NCBI GenBank assembly: GCA_951213105.1
Contig: OX578140.1
Span: 29,698,780 to 29,762,779 of the forward strand
Origin: Amaurobius ferox
Lineage: Eukaryota; Arthropoda; Arachnida; Araneae; Amaurobiidae
Direction: 5' to 3'
DNA: 64,000 bases
Position 1 is the stretch's first letter; every line of letters starts with the position of its first letter. The translations under genes were made by a program, and so were the position numbers. Under the pieces are notes generated by a model. The model searched no databases and was not told the DNA's origin. It worked only from the letters and a program-made list of their open reading frames with translations. Shown here in pieces: positions 20,961 to 33,124 of this stretch.

Positions 20961-22429
20961 ACATAGTACATCTTCTTCTTCACTGGCTCAATAGCCCCGG
21001 GTGGGTCCTGACCTTCCTTAGAATTCCATTCCATGCCGTCCTGTTCTTGGCCAAGGTTTTCCAATTAATCATCTTTAAAGTTTTCAGATCTTTTTCCAGA
21101 CAGTCACACCACCTAAGATTTGGTCTCTCTCTTTTTCGGGTACCAATTGGTCTAGTCAAGAAGATCTTTTTTGTGGCTCGACTGTCATCCAATCTCATCA
21201 AGTGTCCTGTCCATTTAATCCTCTGTATTGCTATGAATTTAATAATATCTGGCTCTTTAAATAATTTGTAAACCTCCAAGTTGGTTCTTCTTCTCCAATA
21301 ATTATCACACTTTAGTCCTCCAAATATGCTTCTCAAGATTTTTCTTTCAAATATACCAAGGGTTTCCTTGTCTTTCTCAGTCATTGCCCATATCTCAGCA
21401 GCGTAAGTGAGAACGGGTCTAATCAAACTTTTATAAATGGGTATTTTGGTTTTTCTGCTGATAAAACTAGATTTCAAATATTTTTGTAGTCCAAAAAAGA
21501 CATCTGTTAGCAGTTGTAACTCTGTTACGGACCTCTGAAGTTATATTATTTAGTATGTTCATTTCAGAGCCTAAATATTTGAAACTGTTAACAGTTTCAA
21601 ACCTGTACTCTCCTATTTCAAGATAGGGATTATTAAAATTGGTGCATGGCATATATTTGGTTTTATTCTGATTAATGGCAAGATGCGTCTTACTTGCCTC
21701 AGCTTCCAAAGAAAAGAAGGCTTGTCTAAGTGCTCCCGGAGTTCATGCGACAATAACAATGTCATCAGCAAATGCAAAGATCTGCACAGATATATTAAAA
21801 ATTATTCCTATAGTATTAATGTTAGAATCTCTTACAATCCTTTGAAGGGCAAGATGAAAGAGAAGGCAAGCCAGTGCATCTCTCTGTCTGAGGCCATTAA
21901 AAAAAACAATAGGTTTGGACAGGTTGGTCTGGATTTTAACACTTAGCTTAGTTTCTGTCAAAGTAATAGTGACCAGCTTGATCAGCTTTTCAGGTATGTT
22001 AAATTCTCTCATTGATTCCAAAAGTGATTTCCTGTTTACTGAGTCATAAGCCGTTCTGAAATCTATAAACAAGTAATGGGCTTTAATATCGAATTCCCTT
22101 GTTTTTTTCATGATTTGTCTCAAGTCAAAGATCTGTTCTGTTGTTGATCTTCCCCTGCGAAAACCACATTGGTAATCACCAATAATGCTGTCCGTAAAAA
22201 CAACTAATCTGCTGAAAAGTATGTTGGAAAATAATTTATAGAAGGTGCAAAGCAGACTGATACCTCTATAATTTGAGCATTCCAAGATGTCTCCTTTTTT
22301 ATACCTGAAACATATGGTGCTCAATTTCCATTCTTCAGGTAGGACTTCATAGTCCCAAATGAAATCGATAAGATGGTGTATTTCTTCAACATTTTGATGT
22401 GCTGCATTTTTCTGAGATACATAGTACAT
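20959..22429 (-). mobile_element. 5'-truncated RTE-like LINE with perfect 13-bp TSDs
   Basis: The minus-strand element 20972-22416 is flanked by perfect ATACATAGTACAT repeats (20959-20971 and 22417-22429). Its 3' end is a short GAAGAAGAAG tail. The 1,445-bp insert carries the second half of a reverse transcriptase gene in three consecutive frames. The left target-site copy abuts the minisatellite. The 5' truncation removes the endonuclease and the first part of the polymerase. Confidence 0.9.
20980..22416 (-). pseudogene. Reverse transcriptase of an RTE-like (endonuclease-RT) LINE, frameshifted
   Basis: Reading from 22416: an RT fingers/palm block (YEVLPEEWKLSTICFRYKKG, CSNYRGISLLCTFYKLFSNI) is followed by YLFIDFRTAYDSVNRKSL (the first Asp of the active site), then GLRQRDALACLLFHLAL, and FADDIVIVA (the YADD-type catalytic pair, present as FADD). 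After a stop the frame changes at about 21709 to a thumb region with FKYLGSEMN. A second frame change follows near 21470, then RPVLTYAAEIWA, LGIFERKILRSIFGG, and a C-terminal WTGHLMRLDD...RWCDCLEKDLK block. The normal GLRQGD is GLRQRD here. The methionine at 22429 lies in the host target-site duplication and is not a real start. Confidence 0.88.
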
Positions 22430-22479
22430 AGTGACCGAAAATTCGCGTCCATCAAAATTTTAAAACCATATTATGTACC

Positions 22480-22935
22480 GAGGAATTGAATTAGTAGAAT
22501 TTTTTCAGTTAGGAGTCATTAATATACCTTCATATATTCCTAGTACAATGCCGATATTAATCAAATATTGAACGAATATTATATATTTTGGCGTTTCTGT
22601 AACGTCAATATCGGGAATACATTGATCTGCAGTAATGGTTAGATATTGACATTAGAATATCACTCCAATATTGGATAGATATTATCATTGCAATATTACG
22701 CCATTATTGCCCTTATCTTGGAAGAATTTCCAATATGTGGAATCTATTGGCAACCAATACTAGTTGAATATTGGCTATAAATGACCGGCCTATATTGGAC
22801 CGATACGGAAATTAAAATATTGGCCCAATATTCTAAAAATGTTCAAATTTTTCTATTAGCACAATCTATATTGACTGCCAATAATCTCAAAATGTTCAAA
22901 TTTTTCTATTAGCACAATCCATATTGGATGCCAAT
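22480..22935. repeat. ATATTGG-rich repeat, copy 1
   Basis: Many CCAATATT / AATATTGG variants occur within about 450 bp, including one local 60-bp duplication (AAATGTTCAAATTTTTCTAT occurs twice, starting near 22837 and 22890). Similar sequence lies at 34.78-34.98 and 35.87-35.96 kb. It has no coding content. Confidence 0.6.
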
Positions 22936-23334
22936 TTTTGACCAATATTACATGTTACTAGTAATAAGTCAAAAATGTAGTCAGTTGTTAGAAGTTAATT
23001 TCAAAAATTTTCTGTAGTAAAGTCAGAGTAAAATAATTTCAAGTTTAAAAATAATATTTTTTAGTCAATTATTTAGCAAAGAATGTCATTTAAGAGATTC
23101 AAAAGAGTTTAATGAAATGTTTCAACAACGCAATATCTATTTCAGACAGATTAACGAGTTAAAACAAAGGACCTTCCTGTTCATGCCTTGTTTGCAACAA
23201 ATCCAGTTTCTGGAAATTGCTTTACATACCTCATGCTTATTGAATTGTTAGGGATTTTGGAGCATGGGTATTTTTTCTTATACACTTCATCGGCACTCCA
23301 ACAGAAATGGATGGAGATATATATATTGCTCTAA

Positions 23335-24530
23335 AATACAAAAAAATCTGATGTGAGCAGCACATGATTTTTCCTACAGACTCAAATTAATTTTCTCTTT
23401 ATCGCTTTAATAATCCATTAAATTGAGTTTAATTGTACAAAATAACAGGCATAATTATTTGAAATGGCATTGAATTTACATTTTTAATTCCATTTTCGGT
23501 TTCATTTGATAATTGGACGTATTTTCAAAGACGGCGTAAAAAAATCTGATGTGGGCAGCACATGACTTTCCTTATATAATGCAATGAATTTACTATTTTT
23601 ACAGTAAAAAGAAGAGAGATTATTTTTATAGTTATTTATATTCTTTCCAAGATATTGAATTTTCGTCAATGAGTCGTCGTTTTCCATGTCGCCATCATCA
23701 ATGAGTCGTCATTGATTTAGCGCCATTTTTATCCATTTGGTGTGTTTTTCGCTAATTTAGCAACATTTAGAAAAGTCGTCAAGTTGGCGACATTCCACCA
23801 AATTCGTCGCGCTAAAATCTCGCCAAGTGTTATGGACGAAGAAATAAGTTATTCTTACAGCAGATAAATGACTATTGGCGTTAAAATATAAAAGTATTAC
23901 TGAAAGTATATTTTTTCATGAATGGAACGAGCTATATCCTCGAGAATGGTGTCACCCAATTTATCGTATGGTATTACATATGAAAAGTGAACATGTTTCT
24001 CAATAGGAAATATATTTTTTTATTTTATATGACTTTTTGATAAGTTTTTTGAAAAATGCGCAATATCTCAACGGTTCATGTTAGCGTTCTAAAATTTATG
24101 TCAATCGTTTCCTAATGGAAAAATTACATAAGAAATGTCTATTTGCTTAACTTTATTAGCGGTTTTGATTTTTTGACGATTTTTTCGAAATTTCACTCGA
24201 AAATTTTGGGGAGTTCTGAACATTCGTTTGCGTATAAAAACAATAGGCTTTCAGTGTTTACGGATAGTGATTTTTATACTAAATTTCGTTCGAATCGGTC
24301 CATTCGTTCATCAGTTATCGTCTCCACGGACTCACTGACACACACACACACACACACACACATACTTTCACACACACACACACACACAGACATCACTTCA
24401 AAAATGTTTGATTCGTGATTAGGCATGCTTGAAACGTGCTCTCCCGTCGAAAACTCGAATTCGAATTTTCGATCCAGTCACAATACTTTCTCTATACATT
24501 ATGTATATAGGGAAAGTAAAAATGCGAAAA
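23335..24530 (-). mobile_element. Family-B repeats in reverse orientation, fragmented
   Basis: Reverse-type starts (AATCTGATGTGAGCAGCACA at about 23345 and AATCTGATGTGGGCAGCACA at about 23540) are followed by family-B-like internal sequence. The block ends with the inverted hairpin end near 24480-24527 (ACTTTCTCTATACATTATGT, then AGGGAAAGT). The middle contains (CA)n at 24338-24390, in place of the TG/CTGT array of forward copies. Confidence 0.65.
24338..24391. repeat. (CA)n microsatellite
   Basis: Two CA runs are separated by TACTTTCA. They are part of the family-B repeat. Confidence 0.95.
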
Positions 24531-24966
24531 AACTAACATATATCGAGAACGGTTAATTCTAGAGTAATGAAATGTTTCTTATTCTTTTCATCGTCACAAA
24601 TTACGTATAAAACAAGCATTTAATTGATACATTCGAGCATATGCAGTCTTTTACTTTAGATTTGGACGACTTTTGCCGGCCATTTCGTAACAGAAGTAGG
24701 TACTTTTATTTCGAATCGTTCCAAAATCTTATCTGCACTAAGGTCATCCACAAGTATACCAATACTTATAAAATTTTATGAAATGTGGTCCATAAGTTAC
24801 ACAGACAGATACACGCACAGACACACACACACAGCCGTCACACTAAAAATAGTTCTTAGTGTTCTAGAGGTCCCAAAACGTGCAGATCTGTCGGAAACTC
24901 GAATTTCAATTTTCGACACGATTCCAATGCTTTCCCTATACATTACCGTGTAATATAGTGAAAATA
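24531..24966 (-). mobile_element. Family-B repeat, reverse, truncated, abutting the previous copy
   Basis: Reverse complement of the family-B middle (TTTTAGATTTGGACGAC- and CATTTAATTGATACATTCGA-like blocks), then TTCTAGAGGTCCCAAAACGT, and the terminal GCTTTCCCTATACATTACCG. It abuts the previous copy in the same orientation, a head-to-tail arrangement. Confidence 0.7.
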
Positions 24967-26800
24967 ATTATTTCATTCGGCGAAAACGCCGTGTTTGACG
25001 ATTGATAAACTTTTGTTAAATTTGAGTTTTTCGCTCTAATTCTGAAAAACAATCATAAGAGATTCTCTTGTAGCACACTAGCATTGTCATTTTCGGAGAT
25101 TTCAGATCTCAAATATTTATAAAGTTTTTTATTTTAAATACATTTTTGACTAAATTTGTAGTGCACACATTTTTTGTCGTTGGCAGCAAATACATATCCT
25201 ATAAAATGAGAAATAATTGAATTATTTACTTGGATGAGACGTGGCGAGAGAGATAAATAAAGGAAAAAGATGAAAAGGTTTTTGCCGTCAATTGCGATAT
25301 GAGTCTGGAATAGTAATTTGAAATCCATCCGTGGAATTACGCTTAGCTGACTAACTTATACGTGAGAAGCAAGATGAACCTATTCAGAGTATACTTTTCT
25401 TAAAAAAACATACAATTTTACAGTTTAACTTGATGTCAAACATTTTACCTGTAAAATTTGATCAACTGAAAAAAACGATTTTGAAACATCAGAAATAGGA
25501 CGTTGAAGCATCATTTTACTTTACAGAATAAAATTTGAATTTTGTTTCTTTCCATTAGGCATATAAATTTGAGTTTTATTGCTCAGAGTAACAAATGAAA
25601 CATACGTAATATAAATTCGCAGAATTTGAATTATTTCTTTTCGTGCATATATTCTATAATATATGTTGGAAGTATTGTGATGGTTTGAACATTCTAATTC
25701 GAGCTTTCGACGGATGTACAGGTTTGAAGCAATTTGCGACACGAATCAAACGTTTTTTAGATTATGTCTGTGTGTTTATATGTATGCCAGTACTATGTGT
25801 GAATGTATATATTCCCATGAGTCCATGGTCACGATATATCACAAACAAATGGTTTTTCAATTGCAGTTTGGCATCATTATTGCAATCTGTGAATACTGGA
25901 ACCATAAGGGTTTAAAACGTAATCAAACGTTCTGACGACCCCCAAATTTTCGAATAATTTTTTTAAAACATATGAAAACAAAACAAAAGATTTAATAATG
26001 TTCAATTAAAACATATTTTAAATGTAATTTTTCATTAAAAAACGAATGGAATAAAGTTTAGGAGGCCAGCATAAATGGTTCTTGAGATGTTATACTTTTC
26101 TCATATAAATTTATCAAAAATTGAATCATTAATTTAAAAAAATGATCAAAAAGAAATAAGTATCGTCAAATATATTTACTTTCTATATGCAATAAAGTGA
26201 AACAAATATTTTACGTTATTCTTGTGTATTCAGCTCATTCTATTTGCAAAAGAAGACAACTTTAACAATAGTTTTGTATCTCGGCATCAAACAATTTGCC
26301 AACTGTCATTTATTTCTCTGGATATTATTGAAATGTCAATTGAACTTTGATGTAATTTTTTCTCGTGAGCGTGAATGGGCGATTTGGCTTCCCCTAATGC
26401 AGTCACCAAAAACGCCAAATTTCAATTTACGTGAAGCTATATCAATGCCATCAACATTGCAGTACAGTTTCATTTATACGCACATTTGACGACTTTACGC
26501 ATGACATTTAGATGGCGTTATAGTAGAGATATGCACATTTCCGAATAAAATAACGAATTTATGCACATTTTTGACATATGAAAAAAAATAATTAGAATTT
26601 GGATTTAAAATTTTTGAAATCTATTGATTTGAACTTAAACAGTTGGAACATCGGTTTAATATAATGGAATATTAGTTTTCAATCATTCAATATATGATCA
26701 ATAAGTAAGGAAAAACGCGTTGACAAATATTTCAAAAATATTTGCAAAGCCTACAAATTTAGTAAAATGTCTTTATTTTTAAAATACCATTCATGAGGAA
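24967..26800. other. Mostly unassigned; a diverged family-B fragment near 25.65-25.85 kb
   Basis: No gene recognised. About 25680-25790 reads GAGCTTTCGACGGATGTACA and then TATGTCTGTGTGTTTATATG, a diverged forward family-B piece. Short frames over it are considered chance. Confidence 0.4.
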
Positions 26801-27520
26801 CACGAAGTTACAAGAATGCCAGTGTGCTGAAAGCATTCTTGTAAGTAGTGAGTTTGTAGTTGTTGAGTAGAGGGATAAGTAGTGAGTTTTCGTGCTCTTG
26901 ACGTTCTGTCGTGTTCGCGGAGCTACTATCCTGCCTCTAGGGTGCTATCTTGCTCCTGAGTTTTTCTCATGCTTATGGGCGTGCTCTTATGCTTTTGTTG
27001 CTCTTGTCATCTCGTGTTTCTGTGTTTCTCATCGTGTGTTGCTCGTGTTGGCGTGTGAAATGTACCGTTGGCCCTTGCCTATCTGAGCTAGATCTTCTAA
27101 CTTTTATCTTGCGAGGTTCTGGAGGGATCTAGAGGTAGAGTCTGGAGGAGTTTTCCGCCTAATTGGATTTACTTTTGACACTATTTTAGCATTTCTGCTG
27201 GCAGCTGTATGTTCTTACCCTTCCACTCTTCCAAACCCAGGGTTGTGACTAGTTTAATTTAACTAAGTGATGCTAAGCTGTGTATTGATGGGAGTAGGCA
27301 CACTACATGCCCCATTGTCATAGCCACAATTCTATTATTGGAACAGGAGTTCTCTACAAATGCCGGCGGCACAACTTAGGATTGATGTGTCTTTTTACAG
27401 CTCTCCCTGATCTGGGATTAAAAGCAGTGGAACATTGTGTTTTTAAAAGAAACTTTCGATTTATGCAGGTAAGCAGAATATTTTCATTTTGTGAGGGTTT
27501 GTAAGAATAAGATGCTATCA
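26801..27520 (+). other. GC-richer stretch of unknown nature
   Basis: Base composition rises above the surroundings over about 26880-27500. A 65-codon frame at 27307 (MPHCHSHNSIIGTGVL...) is not recognised. It runs past a CAGGTAAGC donor-like site at 27469, so an exon or a transposon end are both possible. No domain was identified and no partner exon was found. Confidence 0.3.
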
Positions 27521-27705
27521 CCATGGGCGTCCATAGAATGTTTTTCAGGTGGGGAAAACCACTTACGTTAATGGGACAAACTCAAGAATCGGGTATACAA
27601 CATCCACTAGCTTGACACCCACCTTTGTGGCCTTGAACATCCAGTAGGGGACAAGGGCCTCCTCTAGCCCTCCTCTATGGGCTCCCACGGCTATTGCGCA
27701 TCAAA
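27516..27705. mobile_element. Possible short hAT-like MITE
   Basis: Left CCATGGGCGTCCATAGAATG and right CCTCTATGGGCTCCCACGG form imperfect inverted ends about 180 bp apart, with GCTAT outside both. The left sequence resembles ends of known hAT-type elements. The duplication is short, so the call is tentative. Confidence 0.35.
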
Positions 27706-27807
27706 AGAGCTGAGAAATGTGGATGTAATACAAATGGTAATCTATAATTTGATATATAAATGAGAAGAATGTAGAAGTCATTTGCTCTATAGTAAATAAG
27801 AATATTG

Positions 27808-27872
27808 TCCCGGTAGTTTAGTGGAATGAGCATAAAAGACGGTGTTCCATGGTGTGAGTTCCTGTTAGGAAA
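27808..27872 (+). repeat. tRNA-like SINE head, degraded
   Basis: TCCCGGTAGTTTAGTGGAAT resembles an A box and GGTGTGAGTTCCTG a weak B box at roughly tRNA spacing. The acceptor stem does not pair, so this is a SINE relic and not a tRNA gene. Confidence 0.4.
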
Positions 27873-28904
27873 TGGGTTATTTATAAGGTAAAACTAAACA
27901 GGAAGAGTTATTTGAATTTGAATAAATTTCTGATCAATACTATGTAAAACATAAAAGATTAAACAGATAAATTTCATGAAAATACAAAGAATAAATTTTC
28001 CCCTGATGAGTTCATACAACGAAAACTGTTGATTGGTAGTATAAGGTATTCAAGTTACATCATTTTAATCAACAATTCTAATTCAGATTGTGTTACAATA
28101 CTTTTCCAAGTATAAATATCAAGCAGCAAAGATAAAAATAAGTCTACATATTTTTTTCAATGTTTTGGCTCTTTACTGTGTTCATGCGAGTTATTTATAA
28201 AAATTGCATCTCATAACTTTTTAAGACATCCTTAAGCTTTCTATGCGCCTTACAAGAATGTAAAAATGTTCGGCCATGTTGTATAATGGGCCTGAGGTAA
28301 AAAGTAACAGCATATTTCCCAATCTCTAAAAAATGGCGATATTATAGCATGACATATGACACACTCTAATAACGGAAAAATATTTTTTTTCAAGGTTTCG
28401 GCTATATTTTACATCAGTTACTTTAAAACTTCTAGCAGCAGACATTTATCAGTTATATAATAAAAATAAAACTAATATTTTTTTTATACATCGTGGATTT
28501 TTAACCGAAAATTGAAGCTATAATTTGACTTCGTCGTATTGATTTATAGAACATAGAGCCAGAAAAGTTAAAAATTAAATTTATATTTTTCGAAAAGGAA
28601 ATACTTTCAAATGTAATAATTTAACAGGATGCCCAAGTTCAGCAGACCGAAGAAGATGTAGATATCGGAAAGACAGTTTTTTTTCACAGAGGTAACAGCA
28701 CTAAAAAAATATAAAGTAGTTTACATATATATATAAGAATATGTTATGAATATTATTTTAGGAAAAATAATTTCGATCTATGTATTACATTTAAAAAAAG
28801 AACTAACACAAATGTTTTTATAATTCTCTCATTTATTATGATATAGTTATTGAAGTGTAACTACGTAAAATTATAAGCAAAAATGAATCTAAATCAAGAA
28901 ATAT
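27873..28904. other. AT-rich stretch with no gene recognised
   Basis: No supported coding region, RNA gene or repeat was recognised. Confidence 0.45.
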
Positions 28905-29779
28905 TCTAAAGCTGTGGTTCTAAACCAGTGGTACAACAACGGTTCTCAAACAGTGGTACAAGTAATACTGATGGTACGTAAGAAGATGACTGGTGGTACT
29001 CGGATAATTTGTGAAACATTGAATGATGAATTTAATTCTGAAAAATGAATTAACACGAATGATGAATTTAACGTTGAAAGATGAATTTAACAAAGATGAA
29101 TTAACATAAAATATGAAAAATCATTGTTTTCAATTGATAAATATTTTTAAATTCCTAGAAGATTATGAAAAAGAAAATAGTAACAGGAATTTACTCATTG
29201 ATAGTAACAGGTGTATAGTAACAGGAGTTAATCATTGATATTTCATGTGACAGAAATTTAAGGAATTACTTTAAAAACAACTCTTTAGTCAATTTCTGGA
29301 TTAAACAAAATAAATATTTTAAACTCATTGAAAAAGAGCAATTAATTATATGTTCAAGCACTTGTTAAACGTATATGAATCAGGATTTTCTTAAATGTTG
29401 TATTTACAAAATATATAGAGAAAAACTCCATTTAGAGCCAAATTTACGTTCAAGATTATGTAAAATATAATCAGGTAAAAAGAAGCTAATTTCTATCAAA
29501 CAAGGCCGAGTGTCATATTAAAACATTTTTAAATCATATTGTTAATCAATAAACATATTATTTTTTATTCATATTGGTAATCATATTTGCTAATATTTAT
29601 TATTTTTGTTAAATTTTGTTTTAAGAAACGAAATAAGAAAAATGCGACAATAAAGTAATAAAGCGTATCGTCTTTGCTTGCTATTCATAAAATATATTTT
29701 TGTTGGTGGTACTGATTTTTTTAAATTTTGGTTTGGGTAGTAGGCATTTATGAAAAGGTTGAGACCACGTTTTCTAAGA
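28905..29779. mobile_element. Non-autonomous hAT-like element, ~860 bp
   Basis: The left end CTGTGGTTCTAAACCAGTGG and the right end GGTTGAGACCACG (inverted) resemble the CAGTGGTTCTCAACC terminus common in hAT elements, followed by GGTAC-rich subterminal sequence on both sides. Flanking 8-mers TTCTAAAG (28905-28912) and TTCTAAGA (29772-29779) are a plausible slightly decayed 8-bp duplication. No transposase frame is inside; the interior is AT-rich. Confidence 0.6.
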
Positions 29780-29787
29780 TCTTCTTT

Positions 29788-29880
29788 TTCAGTCTCTCAA
29801 GCCTTCACATCTTTTTCGAGACAGGGCAGTCACTATAAAGTTCAGCCTACGTCTAGCCTTATTTTTTCATTTTAATGTTC
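29788..29880 (-). pseudogene. Short RTE-like LINE C-terminal scrap
   Basis: On the minus strand this reads KARRRLNFIVTALSRKRCE-like residues, similar to the RERPNLRWCDCLEKDL block near the end of the 21-kb LINE. Nucleotide similarity (TCTTTTTC.AGACAG.CAGTCAC) supports it. The scrap is only about 90 bp long. Confidence 0.35.
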
Positions 29881-31129
29881 TTGGGAGAATAAATACCATT
29901 ACCAAAGAATGATTTAAAGGGTTTGTTGATCTATATATCGCGAAAGTACTTTTATTTAAATGTAGAAATTGTTATATACAGATGGATATACAATATTGAG
30001 AAGTATAAAGATAGAAAGACATACAAATAAAGGTAAAAGTACGATGATTCAACGATGGAAAACGTACAAGTACAAAAATAATTTATATGTTAAATATTAA
30101 CATCCTTTTGATGTGATGTTGAAAAAATATAAAATTATACGGGATCAGTATTATAATATTATATAATAAATCCTCAATAAATATTTGTGGAGGATACCTC
30201 AAAGAGTATTAGAATCACGGCTGAACAAAATTTAATTCCTTTCTTTTCAGAAGAAAGTTATCATATGAGAGTTTATTTTATTTTGAATAAATGTGGTATT
30301 TAATTACTTATATATCCAATGTTGAAAGTTTATTATAAATAGTTTCTCCAAGTGACGATATTTTTGTTAATGGACAATCAAACAAAGCTTTCTGAATTTC
30401 TTTCACCCGTGTTAAAAAATAATATGGAGAGCTAATTTTGTTAAGTCTGTAGACAAATGGGGGAAAAGGAACATGATTAATTTGGAGACAGGTGAAATAT
30501 TTAGATGGAATATAAAAAGTTAATATTAATTATAGACAATAAGGAATAAATGATACTTCCAATTTTTGCGTGCTGCCGATTTATTTGACAATCTATTTTG
30601 GAATTTCGCCTGAGATAATTTTTAAGTGGGATCCAGAGTAATAAATAGTTTATTCTCTTGTATATTAACATCATTTGACATAGGGAAAGCCAGGAGAATC
30701 TGCTAAATCCGTCACTGATGTTGTCTGCAGGAGATTTTATCCAATTTGTTCATATATTTTCATTATTTATTAATAAACATATTTTATTACATATTAAATG
30801 AGTTCTAATGAAAAGAGCCGTCTCCTAGCCAGGATAATATTTTGCAGAAAATATTTTTTTCTTTTTTAGACATTCAGCTTACATTAATTCTTTATGACTT
30901 TTAACTCAAGTTACTCGGCAAATAAAATCTGATGTTGGCAGCAACATGATGTATTTATAATCAATGATTTTTCATGATTTATGATCAAAAATGGCATTTT
31001 AAGGGTATGCCACCTCTCTAAATAGTGGATATTTTTAGAAAGGGGACACATTTCATTGTTCTGTGGGTATATACGGTTAAGAGACATTTCATTCTATCTT
31101 CATTATTAAAATAGCAGACATACACTATG

Positions 31130-31130
<1 letters not shown>
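29881..31130. other. AT-rich stretch with a family-B end fragment
   Basis: No gene recognised. AAATCTGATGTTGGCAGCAA near 30925 matches the end of family B and may be a solo fragment. Confidence 0.4.
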
Positions 31131-31161
<31 letters not shown>

Positions 31162-31164
<3 letters not shown>

Positions 31165-33124
31165 CGTGATTATAAAAGGACTTTGCCGATATATGAGCCC
31201 ATGAGCCCATGAGCCCCTAGCGTTCATGCAGTTCAAGGAAACGGAAAGAAATAATGGATGCAGGTATTCTAAGGTATGCCCTCAAGAGTGATGTGAAAAA
31301 CAACAGTTCTGCTCTCTCACTTAGGGTTACAGTGACACGATTTCGAAATTTTCAATAGGCAACATATTTTTTATTGGAATGTGATCTTCACAGTAAAAAA
31401 ATCATAAATGGGTTTAAAACGGTACCTGCAGCACGAAAAATGTCGGCGCTTGGCAGAGACTAAGTAAAAGTGAAAACAACTGTGGGATTCACCAGAACAC
31501 GAATTTCTGTTCGATAGACGTCACATTCCATGCCGTGTGTTCGGCTCAGATCCCAGCCTGCTGAATCTCCTTCGAAAGAAGAAGAGCCCAGGGTATGCAG
31601 ATTTCCAGTTTTGGCGTGAGGCATCGTCATGGCTGAAGTCATCGCCGTAGCAGAAAGAAAGGGCAGTGTGATTTGAGGTCCTCTTGCTTTCCTGCACTTT
31701 GACTTGACCAACATGCCGCTTACAGTGAAACAACGAGGTGAAATGGTAAAGTTCTATTACCTGAATGGGCAAAATGCCGCAGAGGCATTGATGTCTACCG
31801 CACAAACAATCGGCCCGTGTTCTGTACAAGCTGTACGGGATTTGATACACGTATTTGAAGAAATTGGTTGCATATGCGATCGATCTCGACCTGGACGATC
31901 ATCCGTTCCAGTCGAGGTTGCTGCAGAAGTGCATGAGACGATAAACGAAGGTCGTATTGCAAGTGCACGTGGTATTTCACATGTGCTGGATTTGCCGAAT
32001 TCTACGGTCCGCAAGATTCTGCACTCTTTCTCCACATGTTTCCGTATCGATTCCAGCATGCCTAAATGTTGCAAGCGGATGATAACCAACTATGCTTAGA
32101 TTTTGCTAATGGATTCCTCATCCGGTATGACGATGATAACAGGTGGCCTTTACACATTCTGTGGACAGACGAGGCGCATTTCTCCTTGACTGGTAACGTG
32201 AACTAAGAGAACTACGTGCACTGAGCAGACCAAAATCCCCATGACAACTCACTTCCGTTACACCATGTAAAAGTGACTGTGCGGTGCGAGATTACTACAA
32301 GCACCTTCATCTTAGACCCTTACTTTTTTAAGAGGTTACTGTCGCTGGTCACGTGTACGGTAACGAGTGGTCACTATGAAGCAATGTTGACCAATTAGGT
32401 CATTCCCGAATTGCAGCAGCGAAATGCCCTATCTGACATCATGTAGATGCAAGATGGACCTCCCCTCCATGTGGGGTCTTCTGTGAAACGTTTATTGACA
32501 CAACAGTTTGGTGTCAGAATTATCTCCCACAATTTCATGAGTCCGAGGCCAACCAGGTCACCAATCTCACTTCAATGGATTTCTGGATGTGGTTATACAT
32601 GAAATCCAAAGTGTATGCAGGCAATCCACAAATTCAATTTGATTTGAAAGATGCCATCACACTTGAGGTTCAACAGATTCCTCTTGCCATGGTACATGCT
32701 TCAGTGTATCCACCATCTGTCGCATGCTAAGTGCCATCGTGTGTGAAGGAGGGCATGTGGAAAATTTGTGAAATACAATAAAATGCTTTGCTTTTCTGTC
32801 GCTGGTCTGTCCTTATTGGTTGTTTTCACTTTTCTCTTAGTCTCTGCCTATCGCCGGCGTTTTTCGTGCTGTAGGTACCGTTTCAACGCCATTTATGGTT
32901 TTTCACTGTGAAGATCACATCTTGAAAAAAGTAGGTGTTACCATTTGAAAATTTCAAAATTGTGTCACTGTAACCCTAACTGTGAGAGCAGGACTGTTGT
33001 TTTTCACATCATTCATGAGAACACACCTTAAAATACCTGCATACAAACTTTCTTTCTGTTTCCTTGAACGGTATGATCGCTAGGGTATCATATATCGGCA
33101 AAGTTTTTTTATAATTATCCTGTA
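31162..33124 (+). mobile_element. Tc1/mariner-superfamily element with ~310-bp TIRs
   Basis: The left TIR (about 31164-31480) and right TIR (about 32816-33122) are inverted copies. Landmarks are ACTTTGCCGATATATGA, GTTCAAGGAAACGGAAAGAA, GATGTGAAAAACAACAGT, GGGTTACAGTGACAC, TGATCTTCACAGT, CGGTACCTGCAGCACGAAAA and GGCAGAGACTAAG. The element is bounded by TA inside TA-rich flanks and is about 1.96 kb long. The internal gene is broken (31713-32771). The TIRs are about 85% alike by eye. Confidence 0.9.
31713..32771 (+). pseudogene. Transposase with DUF4817-like HTH start, stop-disrupted
   Basis: The start MPLTVKQRGEMVKFYYLNGQ is typical of transposases with a DUF4817-like N-terminal helix-turn-helix. 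It continues RSRPGRSSVPVEVAAEVHET and HVLDLPNSTVRKILHS, the second HTH. After a stop at about 32097 the catalytic part can be followed: PLHILWTDEAHFSLTGNVN (first Asp), a stop, VTVRCEITTSTFILDPYFF, then MQDGPPLHV (second Asp) and a degraded end where the third acidic residue cannot be placed (CDFWLWGY-like sequence is now WISGCGY). It ends GGHVENL plus stop at 32771. Several stops and a deletion near 32520 make it non-functional. The N-terminal 131 codons remain open. Confidence 0.85.

Noticed and set aside
26892..27132. Overlapping cysteine/leucine-rich frames
   Set aside because: Two frames overlap on the same DNA and neither is recognisable; a GC-richer stretch explains them.
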